From Myxococcus stipitatus (GTDB lineage Bacteria > Myxococcota > Myxococcia > Myxococcales > Myxococcaceae), in assembly GCF_037414475.1 (NCBI RefSeq), contig NZ_CP147913.1, positions 7,893,501-7,957,500 of the forward strand: DNA of 64,000 bases. Reading direction: 5' to 3'. The notes under the pieces are model-generated. The model saw only the letters and a list, made by a program, of their open reading frames with translations. It did not search any database and was not told the DNA's origin. This document shows positions 16,802-24,269 of the stretch, one piece after another. A program made the position numbers and the translations under genes. Every line of letters starts with the position of its first letter. The first letter of the stretch is position 1.

Positions 16802-17767
16802 TCACGCGGCGCGGAGCTTGGAGACCACACGCTCCAGGCCCGTCGCTTCACGGCCGAACGGAGACCCGATGGCGAGGACGGTGGAGGCCGAGCCCGCGAG
16901 GTTCGCGGTGACGAGGTTGGCGAGGGTCCCCGAGGGGGTGACGTCCACGTAGCGCCAGGGCCCCAGGGTCTCTACATCGAGGATGGCATCTCGGAAGCGC
17001 ATCGGGTCGAGCGCCGCGCGCAGCAGGTGTGGGGCATCCGGGAGGCGCACCTGGCCGGCGGTACGGCTGGAGAAGACCTTGAGACGCGGGGGCGCGAACG
17101 GAACCTGGGTGAGTGCGATGGCTGCTCCCGGGGGCAGTGGCTCGACCCAGGGGGAGTGGAACGGTTGGCGCACGGGGAGCACGCTGTAGAGGAGCTTCCT
17201 GGCGCGCAGATGAGACTCCACGTCCTCCATCCACATGTCCGGGACGGCGATGACGTAGTGGGTGGGCCCCAGGATTCCCGCGAGCGTCGAGCGACGAGGG
17301 AGCACCGGGGAGTCTCTGAACGTCATGGGGTCCGCCATGAGGGCAATCATTCCGCCCGCGCGACAGCCGCGCTTGAGTGCGAGCGCCTGTTGCCCGAGCG
17401 CGGGGAGGACGTCATCGAAGTGGCAGGCGCCAGCGATGGCGCAGGCGGCGACCTCGCCGAGACTCGCGCCCAGCACGGCGGAGGGACGGATGCCGGCGTC
17501 GATGAGCGAGGCGGCCAGGGCGTACTCGTAGACGAAGATGGCTGGATGGGTGAGCTCCAGGTCGTCGAAATCCTCGCTGATGCGGTGGGAGGCTTCGTAG
17601 AGCTCATGGAGGAACGAGCGCCCGGTGATTCGCCGGATGACCGCGTCGCCGCGCTCCATCCAATGACGGAAGGTGGGGTTCTGGCGGTAGAGCTCCTCGC
17701 CCATGCGGTAGAGCTGGGAGCCCTGTCCTCCGAAGAGAAACACAATCTCGTGCGAGTCGATGCTCAC
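16802..17767 (-). CDS. Free-standing acyltransferase (trans-AT, FabD-like)
   Basis: The 321-residue protein carries the acyltransferase motifs GGQGSQ (13-18), the nucleophile elbow GASLGE with Ser102, and PFHSPWVEP with catalytic His204. The residue before the nucleophile is Ala, where malonyl transferases usually have His. Stand-alone acyltransferases load malonyl or other units on carrier proteins in trans. The GTG start at 17767 has GAGGA six bases upstream; the frame continues upstream without homology. It follows the UbiB-like gene by 13 bases. No ketosynthase is present in the window, so its acceptor is encoded elsewhere or is the free carrier protein here. Confidence 0.8.
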   Translation of the reverse strand: MSIDSHEIVFLFGGQGSQLYRMGEELYRQNPTFRHWMERGDAVIRRITGRSFLHELYEASHRISEDFDDLELTHPAIFVYEYALAASLIDAGIRPSAVLGASLGEVAACAIAGACHFDDVLPALGQQALALKRGCRAGGMIALMADPMTFRDSPVLPRRSTLAGILGPTHYVIAVPDMWMEDVESHLRARKLLYSVLPVRQPFHSPWVEPLPPGAAIALTQVPFAPPRLKVFSSRTAGQVRLPDAPHLLRAALDPMRFRDAILDVETLGPWRYVDVTPSGTLANLVTANLAGSASTVLAIGSPFGREATGLERVVSKLRAA

Positions 17768-17780
17768 GGCATTTCCTCGG

Positions 17781-18821
17781 TCAGGTGACGTTTTCGTGGA
17801 GCTGGGGGGCGACCCGGTTGGCGCTCCGGAAGGCCTTGCCACAGAGCGCGAGGAGCAACAGTCCCTCCCACCAGTCGAAGCGGGGGATGTCCAGGGGCGG
17901 GTCACCCGCTGGTGCGAGCGGCCAGCCGAAGACGTCCGGATGCAGGGGGGCCTGCCAGATCAACCAGAAGGCCAGCAGCGCCAGGCCGAGGCCCACCCAG
18001 GCCGACAGGATGAGGAACTCCATCCGAGGGAGGGACGACTTGAACCGCAGCATCCCTAACTGCTGCACGCGCCGCAGGTTCGTGGCGTTGGTGAGGGCGA
18101 GACTCGCCTCCTCGTTGTGCCGGAGGATGGCGCCGCTTTGGAGCAGGGCGGGCATGGAGGGGCGGACATTCCACGCCTTCTTCCGCGCGCGTTTCTGGGC
18201 CTCCGTCTTGTTGCGCTTCATCTCGGAGAGATGGTCGAGGGTGGGGAGGAGCTTCTGGATGGGGATGTCTAGGGGGCTGCGCAGCGACTGGAAGAGGTCG
18301 ATGTCGCGCCAGAACATCGAGGGCGCATCGGGGCTCTGGAGCTTGACGGCGACCAGGTGTCCGCCCTCTCGAAGCCGCGCGATGTGGCACTGGCCGATGG
18401 AGGCGACGGGGACGGGGGAGGACGCGGAGAAGACAGACTCGAGGGGACGGCCAATGGTCTCCTCGAGGTAGCGCCTGGCGACGCCGGGGGGGAAGGCGGT
18501 GACGCGGTCGTGGAGGTTCGAGAGCGCGAGGCAGAACACGGTGGGGAACAGGTCTTTGTGCAGCGCGAGCAACTGGCCGAGCTTGATGAAGACGCCGCCG
18601 AGCTCATCCAGGGGGTTGCGGACGATGGCGCCGCGTTCGGCGGGGGAGGTGAGGACGGGGTTGGAGAGCTTGCCCCACATGGACATGGGGGGTTTGAGGA
18701 CCACGCGGCGGCGCTCCGGGTCGATGGTCAGCTCGGAGATTTCGACCGCATGGGGCGGCCGCTCCCGGAGGGGCGTGGGGACGAGGTCCGGGTCGAGGCG
18801 CTTGAACCGTGACGCGCGCAT
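17781..18821 (-). CDS. Truncated ABC1/UbiB-like protein with membrane tail
   Basis: The protein has 346 residues. Residues 60-170 carry the N-terminal marks of UbiB/ABC1 atypical kinases: the KxGQ motif in GGVFIKLGQLLALHKDLFP (K80, Q83), the Ala/Ser-rich loop PVPVASIGQCHIA, and the nucleotide lysine in VAVK (K160). The catalytic loop and DFG that should follow are absent. Instead there is a basic segment (MKRNKTEAQKRARKK) and two hydrophobic helices near 268-290 and 319-330. It is first in the acyltransferase operon. Loss of the C-lobe argues against kinase activity; it may be a membrane regulator or a gene fusion product. Confidence 0.65.
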   Translation of the reverse strand: MRASRFKRLDPDLVPTPLRERPPHAVEISELTIDPERRRVVLKPPMSMWGKLSNPVLTSPAERGAIVRNPLDELGGVFIKLGQLLALHKDLFPTVFCLALSNLHDRVTAFPPGVARRYLEETIGRPLESVFSASSPVPVASIGQCHIARLREGGHLVAVKLQSPDAPSMFWRDIDLFQSLRSPLDIPIQKLLPTLDHLSEMKRNKTEAQKRARKKAWNVRPSMPALLQSGAILRHNEEASLALTNATNLRRVQQLGMLRFKSSLPRMEFLILSAWVGLGLALLAFWLIWQAPLHPDVFGWPLAPAGDPPLDIPRFDWWEGLLLLALCGKAFRSANRVAPQLHENVT

Positions 18822-19016
18822 CGGGTCATCGTACCGAAGGCCGCCGAGGGCTCCCTGCGGGTGGACAGGCCTTGCGGGTGTGGACGTTCAAAAGTCCACG
18901 GCGACGTGGGGGACGGGTGTTCTGGGGGGAGTGAGGCCTGGGATGCGCTCAAAGTCTCGACAGGGTCCAAGGGCCCTGGGAGCATGGGCCGTTACCCTCA
19001 AACCGGAGGTTCAATC

Positions 19017-19541
19017 GTGGCCGTTGGCTCCCTCGCATCCAAGCTCGTCAAGCTTCAGGACAACATCGCGGAGTGTGTTGCTCGGCGTAAGACCTGGGCA
19101 GAGAAGTTCCCGGAGTTCGAGCGGCACGTGAAGTCGGTCGTCGACGGCATCAACTCCGAGGCGGGCCTGGGAGAGATGCTCACCGTCCACACGTTCCAGA
19201 CCGACTGGGGGAACATGCCCCTGCTCATCGTCAGGTTCGCGGAGGCGCCGACGGGGCTCACGCGCACCGGGTCCGATGATTCGGACAAGCTCACCGCGCG
19301 GGGCGCCGCCCTCTCGTTCATCCCCGACGTCACGGGGCGCGTGGTGAGCTTCGTTTCGAGCTTCTCGCTCAGGGACAAGATGAACCCCACCCTCAAGCGG
19401 GAGGAGTTTGATGGCAGGTCCGTCCGCAGCTACGTCCCGGATGCCCTCATGACCACGGTCGCGATCCAGGATGAGCTGAATGCGTTCTTCGACGAGGTGC
19501 TGCCCACCCACTGGTCGAACGCGATGCAGCTTCCTCGCTGA
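19017..19541 (+). CDS. Conserved-looking hypothetical protein
   Basis: The 174-residue soluble protein has no signal peptide or recognised motif. The N-terminus MAVGSLASKLVKLQDNIAECVARRKTWAEKFPEF is helical and the middle is mixed alpha/beta. The GTG at 19017 has GGAGG seven bases upstream, better than any in-frame start further up. It is divergent from the UbiB-like gene. I do not recognise it. Confidence 0.6.
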   Translation: MAVGSLASKLVKLQDNIAECVARRKTWAEKFPEFERHVKSVVDGINSEAGLGEMLTVHTFQTDWGNMPLLIVRFAEAPTGLTRTGSDDSDKLTARGAALSFIPDVTGRVVSFVSSFSLRDKMNPTLKREEFDGRSVRSYVPDALMTTVAIQDELNAFFDEVLPTHWSNAMQLPR

Positions 19542-19574
19542 TCGTTGTCACTGACCCTCGTGGACTTCCGCGCC

Positions 19575-19608
19575 GGGGGGCTGGCTTCGCTGTCTGACCA
19601 GCCGCCCT
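19575..19608 (+). terminator. Possible terminator between convergent genes
   Basis: GGCTGG and CCAGCC form a short GC stem over a 13-base loop, a little after the hypothetical gene. No clean T-run follows. Confidence 0.3.
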
Positions 19609-19726
19609 GGCGCGCTGTTTGTTCCGTGTGGCCGGGGGCGCCGCGTTTCCAGGCTCCAGGGGGCGACACCTTGGAGCGCCGGCGGGACGTCGGTGGCCTT
19701 CCGGTGAACTCGCTCGGAGGTGGGAG

Positions 19727-20005
19727 CTAGGGGGCGACGGGCCGGGCCGGGTTGCACTCGTACATGTACTGGATCTCCTCGAAGTCCGTCCGTATGCCCT
19801 CGCGAGTCGGCGTGCGGTCACAGAAACACCGCTCCGAGCCCACCGGCGTGGTGTAGGTGCCATCGCTGTAATAGACGATGAAGTGGTCGGTGATGCAGCG
19901 AAGCAGCGCGTCTTCGCGTGAGGCCAGCTCGGACGGTGCCTCGGTTCCACCACAACCCAGCTGTGCCGCGATGACAGCAAATCCCAGAATCAATCGGAGA
20001 CGCAT
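19727..20005 (-). CDS. Small lipoprotein
   Basis: The 92-residue protein has the signal MRLRLILGFAVIAAQLGC, with a lipobox and Cys18. The mature part has four more Cys and a YYSDGTYTTPVG stretch resembling small exported DUF6289-like proteins. GGAGGAAC sits directly before the ATG. The function is unknown. Confidence 0.65.
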   Translation of the reverse strand: MRLRLILGFAVIAAQLGCGGTEAPSELASREDALLRCITDHFIVYYSDGTYTTPVGSERCFCDRTPTREGIRTDFEEIQYMYECNPARPVAP

Positions 20006-20076
20006 GGTTCCTCCAGGAACGGGTCCTTGATGCGAGGACTGCCAGGGGATGATGTCACAGGAGAAGATGTCTGGCT

Positions 20077-20817
20077 CTACAGCCCGCGAGGGTTTGTAGC
20101 GCTTCTGCGTGCGGACGGGTGAAGGTATGCCCCCGCCTGGGCGTGTCGTGGGTATTCCGCGTCGGTCTCGTCGAAGGCCTTGAGCTTCGTTCTCCCGAAG
20201 TGGGCTTTCCAGGCGTCAATCACCCCGACGCCAGGCGCCTTGACGGCGACGGGCATGACGCGAAGCTTCATCTTCTTGGCGAGCTCGCACCACAGGGCGT
20301 CCTGGAAGGGGATGGCGCCATCCTCCGAAACCCAGACGTCGGCGAGCACGGGGGCCTCGTCGCCCTTGCGCATGACGAGCAGGAAGGAGTGGTTGTAGGC
20401 GGTATGCTGGGTATAGCAGAACAGGGTGTTGCTGAACGTCTGCATGGCGTAGTTCAGCGCATAGGAGGCGAGGTCGTCGCAGTTGCCCGCGTTGAACTTG
20501 TCGACGAGGGTGGCCATCAGCCCGCAGTCGATCCACCACTGCTCCTCATCGTCGAACTCGGGAGCGGACGCCTGGAGTTGGGTCTCGTAGATGTCGAGGT
20601 TCTTGGCGAGAGTATGGTAGTGATTGGGTGGCTTTGTCTTGTCCCAGCGCGCCGTGTTGTTGGTCGCGGGGAGGACCACGGTGCCGACGATATTGGCAGC
20701 GATCTGCTGGCTGGTCAGTCCATCGAACGGCGCGGGGAGTGTCTTGGCGAACTGCTGGAGCGCCTTGACGAGGTCCGCGTACGTCTTGGGTTCGAAGATT
20801 GGGAAGTAGTCGGGCAT
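20077..20817 (-). CDS. Papain/transglutaminase-fold cysteine hydrolase-like protein
   Basis: The protein has 246 residues and no signal peptide. A Cys-His-Asp triad in the order and spacing of papain-like and transglutaminase-like enzymes is visible: GNCDDLASYA (Cys113), YNHSFLLV (His143) and VLADVW (Asp160). The same pattern occurs in bacterial effectors that deamidate or cleave host proteins, and in housekeeping peptidases. It stands alone next to the tRNA-Leu/attL site. The triad is read directly from sequence; the substrate is unknown. It could be an effector, a processing peptidase or a toxin. Confidence 0.5.
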   Translation of the reverse strand: MPDYFPIFEPKTYADLVKALQQFAKTLPAPFDGLTSQQIAANIVGTVVLPATNNTARWDKTKPPNHYHTLAKNLDIYETQLQASAPEFDDEEQWWIDCGLMATLVDKFNAGNCDDLASYALNYAMQTFSNTLFCYTQHTAYNHSFLLVMRKGDEAPVLADVWVSEDGAIPFQDALWCELAKKMKLRVMPVAVKAPGVGVIDAWKAHFGRTKLKAFDETDAEYPRHAQAGAYLHPSARRSATNPRGL

Positions 20818-20991
20818 TCCAGATAGAGGAGAACAACGCGGAAACGGAGAGTCAACCTGAGTGCAGGCCGAGTCATTCCTGCCCCGACTTGCGCGCGGTT
20901 GAAGGGGGCAGGCATTCGGGCAGACGTGCGTTCCGGGGGGGATGGTACCGGGGGCCTCAATGAGTGGAGGCGCCCGCCGCGGTCAATGCGC
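20818..20991. other. Spacer upstream of the tRNA-Leu site
   Basis: No gene is seen. This is the region between the divergent hydrolase gene and the promoter of the interrupted tRNA-Leu gene. Confidence 0.5.
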
Positions 20992-21020
20992 TTGGGCTGG
21001 GGCTTCGTGTAGGATAGAAC
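20992..21020 (+). promoter_or_regulatory. Probable promoter of the split tRNA-Leu (host copy)
   Basis: TTGGGC and TAGAAC are separated by 17 bases, 53 bases before the tRNA 5' half. The same arrangement (TTGGGG, 17 bases, TAGAAG) occurs at 62706-62734 before the restored tRNA, and the flanks (CGCTTGGG, GGCTTC, TGT, GGATAGAA) are shared. The duplication supports a functional promoter. Confidence 0.5.
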
Positions 21021-21069
21021 AGATAGGGGTCGTAACAGGAAGCGGAGGACCCGCAAGGTCCGGAACTTA

Positions 21070-21112
21070 CTGGGCACGAGTGGCGGAACAGGCAGACGCA
21101 GCGGACTTAAAA
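21070..21112 (+). repeat. attL, left 43-bp att repeat
   Basis: Identical to 62840-62882. Identity ends exactly after the anticodon loop CTTAAAA of the tRNA. Bases further upstream are only similar, for example GGACCCGCAAGGTCC against GGGACCGCTAAGGTCC. Confidence 0.92.
21074..21112 (+). pseudogene. 5' half of the split tRNA-Leu gene
   Basis: The acceptor strand GCACGAG, D-arm and 5' side of the anticodon stem and loop are present. The 3' half is missing because the prophage begins here. It cannot make a tRNA. Confidence 0.88.
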
Positions 21113-21201
21113 CCTGCACGCTCTCAGAGGGGAAACGCCAAAAAAGAAGGTCGCTTTCCTACTCCCTTCCTACCGCTGGCAGAAGCCACTAGGATCCGAG
21201 C

Positions 21202-22227
21202 ATGGCCAAGGGAAGACCATGGGACGGGGGGTACATTCGTGCCGACAGCAAGGGGCGCGAGACCTATTACATCTACCGGAAGATCAACGGCAGGCTGTTT
21301 GAGGTGAGTACTCGCTGCCACACGAGCCGGGCCGCGCACGAGCAGCTCAAGCGCTTTGAAGCAGACCCCGCAAACTACAAACCAGTGCAGGACGCCCCGA
21401 ACATAGATACCGGGCTCTCCCTCACTGTAAAGCTGGTGGAAGAGTTTCTTCGCTGGTCAACGGACGAGAAGAAGAACTCGGTGAAGTGGGTCAAGGACCA
21501 ACAGCGCTCGCTGGCGTGGTGGTCTGATCATCTTGGGTCAGTGGACCTTCGGAAGCTGAAGACCTCCCGACTGGTTGAGGCGCTTGATTCCGCTAAGGCT
21601 GGGAGGAAGCAGCACATCGCCACGCTGAAGGCGTTCTGTGGTTGGTTGATTAAGGTTCGCCACCTGATGGAGAAGCGCGAGGATCCGAGTTCTGGTCTCT
21701 CTGTGCCGCAGGCTCGTCCGGAGCAATGGACGACGGTGAAGGCAGTATCTCTCGAACAGCTTCACGCGGTACGTGGGCACCTTGCTGGGACATCACGTGA
21801 TGCGCTCGACGTGCTCGCGGGTACCGGGTGGCACTTCAACGAGCTTTCTAGGTTCGTTGCTGGCGGCTCCGTCGAGGTACATCCGATGAACGGTGGACGC
21901 GTGCTCGCTTGTCCTCAAACCAAGGCGGGTGAGCCACTGCGCACGGAGGTGAGTGCCGTTGTCGCAGAATCGGCTGCCCGGTTGCGAGCGGTCGGCACCG
22001 TCGACTATTGGGCGCTCCATCGGGAGCTAGGGCGCGCCAGTCAAGCGGCTGGGCTGAAAGAGCACCTTAGACCCGGTCACATGAGGCACTCGGTTGCAAC
22101 GTGGGCGATAAACGCTGGTGCGCATCCTGCCGCAGTGGCTGCCTTCCTAAACCACAAGAGTGAGCGGACCACGAAGCGGTTCTACGCCACTCATGCTGTT
22201 CCGGCGAAGGTTCCGACTTTGTTCTAA
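21202..22227 (+). CDS. Phage tyrosine integrase with altered catalytic box I
   Basis: The 341-residue protein has an N-terminal arm-binding and core-binding part (to about 170) and a C-terminal tyrosine recombinase domain. Lys241 (QTKAGEPLRTE), Arg295 (HMRHSVATW), His318 (FLNHKS) and nucleophile Tyr328 (TTKRFYATH) are visible. Box I reads AGTGWHFNELSRF, where most enzymes have TGxRxxE, so the first catalytic Arg is replaced by His211. In box II His293 is one residue too close to Arg295. It lies 90 bases right of attL and is transcribed away from it. Its TAA stop codon is also the target of an inserted 80-bp element, and the reading frame is intact. It performs integration and, with an excisionase, excision. 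Confidence 0.9.
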   Translation: MAKGRPWDGGYIRADSKGRETYYIYRKINGRLFEVSTRCHTSRAAHEQLKRFEADPANYKPVQDAPNIDTGLSLTVKLVEEFLRWSTDEKKNSVKWVKDQQRSLAWWSDHLGSVDLRKLKTSRLVEALDSAKAGRKQHIATLKAFCGWLIKVRHLMEKREDPSSGLSVPQARPEQWTTVKAVSLEQLHAVRGHLAGTSRDALDVLAGTGWHFNELSRFVAGGSVEVHPMNGGRVLACPQTKAGEPLRTEVSAVVAESAARLRAVGTVDYWALHRELGRASQAAGLKEHLRPGHMRHSVATWAINAGAHPAAVAAFLNHKSERTTKRFYATHAVPAKVPTLF

Positions 22228-22307
22228 GAGACCCTAACAAAACCAGTGGGAGAGTTCGGCAGCCCCGATGGGCACAGCCACCGGCAAGATGGCTTTGTTA
22301 GAACCTC
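22228..22307 (+). repeat. 80-bp miniature inverted-repeat element, left copy
   Basis: TAA occurs immediately on both sides (22225-22227 and 22308-22310). The ends GAGACCCTAACAAAACC and GAGGTTCTAACAAAGCC (read inward) match at 13 of 17 positions, so each 80-bp unit has its own terminal inverted repeats. Confidence 0.75.
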
Positions 22308-22376
22308 TAAACGCTCACCGCCAGCCAAGGCACCGCGTAAGCGTCGCCATACAACGAACCATGCCAGGGGCAACCG

Positions 22377-23312
22377 TTGCGGATGAACCTATTCGACACC
22401 GTACGTGAGGTCCTCGACAGGCGCGCGCCGGAAGTCGCCAGGAGCCGAGGTCTCAGTCTTGAGGAACTCTACCGGCAGATGGGGAACAGCATCGACGTGA
22501 TGCTGGCCGAGTGGCAGCGGGAAGGAGCGCCGTCGATTCCGTATCACGACCCGGTGTTCCAACTCGCCTATGTCTATTCACACGTCGCAATGAACGCGCA
22601 CCTGCTTGACGAGGCGCTCCGGTGCGAGTTCCCCATCAAAGGCCGACCGGTGTCGGTCGGCAGCGCACTTCTCAATCTGCTCAAAAAGACCGACCGGCTG
22701 CGGATCTGCACCTTCGGCAGCGGACCGGGCACGGAGCTGCTTGGGCTCAGCCGCTTCCTCGGCTCAAAGTGGTTACCGCACATCCCGGTGGAACTCGACG
22801 TGCTCCACATGGACCGGGTGGACCAGTGGGCACCCTCCAGCAAAGCCCTGCAGGACTCGATTGAGTCGCAGTTCGGTCGAAAGAGGAAGCTGGCGTTCAG
22901 CACGAGTTTCCTCCCGTGGAACGCGTCGAAGCCGGACGTCGCTTCGCAGACCCGGGCGCTCGAAGAGCGACATCTCTTTCTATTCAGCTACGTCGTTTCC
23001 GAATTGCTCGACCAAGCCGAACTGGACGCCGTTTCCGGGCTCCTGTCACAGATGGTCAGAGCGTCCCCGCACGCAGTGTTTCTGATCATTGATCGCTTTG
23101 GCGATGATCGAACGCAGGCCAACATCTCCTCTCTCGTCGCGGGGGCGGGGCTGCAGCCCCTCGCAGAAGACACGTTGCCGAACTACGTCGGCTTCGACGA
23201 GCACGCCAAAACGTCCCTGCGCCAGTACGTCAATGTGATCGGGCGAATGCCGCGCGGGAGCCGGTTCGGTGGCAAGAAGGAGGCGCAATTCGTGATCGCT
23301 CAACGTCCCTAA
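22377..23312 (+). CDS. SAM-dependent methyltransferase-like passenger protein
   Basis: The 311-residue soluble protein contains a class I methyltransferase motif I, RICTFGSGPGTELLGL (GSGPG at 114-118), preceded by a hydrophobic strand. Strands VELDVLHMD (138-146) and HLFLFSYVVSELLD correspond to motifs II and IV. The substrate is unknown. It is the only gene in the cassette. A TTG at 22377 has AGGGG six bases upstream; an ATG at 22383 is the alternative start. Its TAA stop codon is the border of the 123-bp element that follows. A modification role that protects the phage or the host is possible but not shown. Confidence 0.65.
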   Translation: MRMNLFDTVREVLDRRAPEVARSRGLSLEELYRQMGNSIDVMLAEWQREGAPSIPYHDPVFQLAYVYSHVAMNAHLLDEALRCEFPIKGRPVSVGSALLNLLKKTDRLRICTFGSGPGTELLGLSRFLGSKWLPHIPVELDVLHMDRVDQWAPSSKALQDSIESQFGRKRKLAFSTSFLPWNASKPDVASQTRALEERHLFLFSYVVSELLDQAELDAVSGLLSQMVRASPHAVFLIIDRFGDDRTQANISSLVAGAGLQPLAEDTLPNYVGFDEHAKTSLRQYVNVIGRMPRGSRFGGKKEAQFVIAQRP

Positions 23313-23435
23313 GAGGGTGTTGAGCAGAAGCGAGCAAGCGGACTGTTTCCAGCGGTCTGCCCCGGCATTCTGTGCTTGGTCGTCGGCTGGGCGGACACTA
23401 CACGTCGGGGTCGGTCGCCTTGGCTCAACACCCTC
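23313..23435 (+). repeat. 123-bp miniature inverted-repeat element
   Basis: Perfect 13-bp ends (GAGGGTGTTGAGC and its complement) are bordered by TAA on both sides (23310-23312 and 23436-23438). It contains no gene. It sits exactly at the methyltransferase stop codon and shares a border TAA with the right 80-bp copy. Confidence 0.75.
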
Positions 23436-23438
23436 TAA

Positions 23439-23518
23439 GAGGTTCTAACAAAGCCACCTTGCCGGTGGCTGTGCCTATCGGGGCTGCCGAACTCTCCCAC
23501 TGGTTTTGTTAGGGTCTC
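23439..23518 (-). repeat. 80-bp miniature inverted-repeat element, right copy
   Basis: It is the inverted copy of 22228-22307 with two mismatches, bordered by TAA at 23436-23438 and 23519-23521. Confidence 0.75.
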
Positions 23519-23550
23519 TAAGTCGCCATAGCCCCGAGACGCGAGGTGTT

Positions 23551-23964
23551 ATGTCGACCCGCATCCATGCCAGAGACGTTCCTCAGTCCAATGATGGATT
23601 GGTCTGTCGCGACGGATTGCCATTTACGGGTATTGCATACGCTGAATACCCTGATGGGACACTGCGAAGCGAGACGTCGTATCAGGAGGGGTTGCGCTGG
23701 GGGCTTTGTCGGGAATGGAGCAAGAGAGGAGCGTTGATGGACGAGGCCGAGTTCTACAAGGACGTTGTCCACGGGATCGCACGCGAGTGGACTTCCAGCG
23801 GCGTACTTGTCTCGGAGTTCGTCTGCGAGTTCGGCATCACGATGAGCGAACGGCGGTGGGATGATGACGGGACTCTCACTGACGAGTTTCATCTCAAGGA
23901 GTCGGACTCGAACTTCGCTCTGCTTCAGTCCTTCAGGAAAGCATATGGCCCCACGCCAAAGTGA
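23551..23964 (+). CDS. MORN-repeat (YwqK-like) protein
   Basis: The 137-residue protein has no signal peptide. Three or four MORN-like units are visible (GIAYAEYPDGTLRSETSYQEG, GLCREWSKRGALMDE, GIAREWTSSGVLVSE). Proteins of this kind sometimes act as immunity or antitoxin factors; no toxin is adjacent. The ATG at 23551 has GAGG five bases upstream. It is a plus-strand cargo gene, convergent with the replication operon, and was probably just downstream of the integrase gene before the passenger cassette inserted. Confidence 0.65.
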   Translation: MSTRIHARDVPQSNDGLVCRDGLPFTGIAYAEYPDGTLRSETSYQEGLRWGLCREWSKRGALMDEAEFYKDVVHGIAREWTSSGVLVSEFVCEFGITMSERRWDDDGTLTDEFHLKESDSNFALLQSFRKAYGPTPK

Positions 23965-23999
23965 CAATGCGGACCCGATCCCGGGCTGGGTTCGCGATC

Positions 24000-24269
24000 T
24001 TAGTCGAGTCTGATTGCTCGGATTGCAGCGCCAACGTTTGTTGGTTGCGGGCGTCGAGATGAGCGGGACCGAGGGGTGTTGTTGGGAGAGGGCATAGGTT
24101 CAGTGCCCTCCCTCGCCAATCTCTCGATCTCTTCTCGCGGAAGCTTCATGCGACCAAGTATCAGAACAGGGCGGAGGAATCCCGCGTTGATCAGTTCGTC
24201 GAGTGTCCGGCCTCGACTGACCCCCAGCATCTTTGCTGCCTGTCGCTTCGAGAGAAGAAGCGGGGTCAT
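24000..24269 (-). CDS. Small helix-turn-helix protein (excisionase-like)
   Basis: The 89-residue protein begins with a helix-turn-helix of the HTH_17/excisionase class (LLSKRQAAKMLGVSRGRTLDELINAG, then RMKLPREEIERLAR), followed by a basic, Pro-rich tail. It is last in the replication operon, and its ATG overlaps the resolvase stop codon by four bases. Recombination directionality factor is the most natural role given the nearby integrase; a transcription regulator is the alternative. Confidence 0.7.
   Translation of the reverse strand: MTPLLLSKRQAAKMLGVSRGRTLDELINAGFLRPVLILGRMKLPREEIERLAREGTEPMPSPNNTPRSRSSRRPQPTNVGAAIRAIRLD

Larger units (their letters stand above)
22225..23521. mobile_element. 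Passenger-gene cassette between inverted 80-bp elements (MIC-like)
   Basis: The unit starts and ends with 80-bp sequences in inverted orientation (78 of 80 bases match), each bordered by TAA. Between them is one methyltransferase-like gene and a second miniature element; there is no transposase. The left border TAA is the integrase stop codon. This is the layout of a mobile insertion cassette: transposase-type ends carrying a passenger gene, moved in trans. The TAA borders resemble the short TNA duplications of some IS5-family groups; that assignment is inference. Confidence 0.75.

Noticed and set aside
21074..21160. Possible intact tRNA at attL
   Set aside because: Matching stops after the anticodon loop; downstream bases do not form the anticodon stem, T-arm or acceptor.
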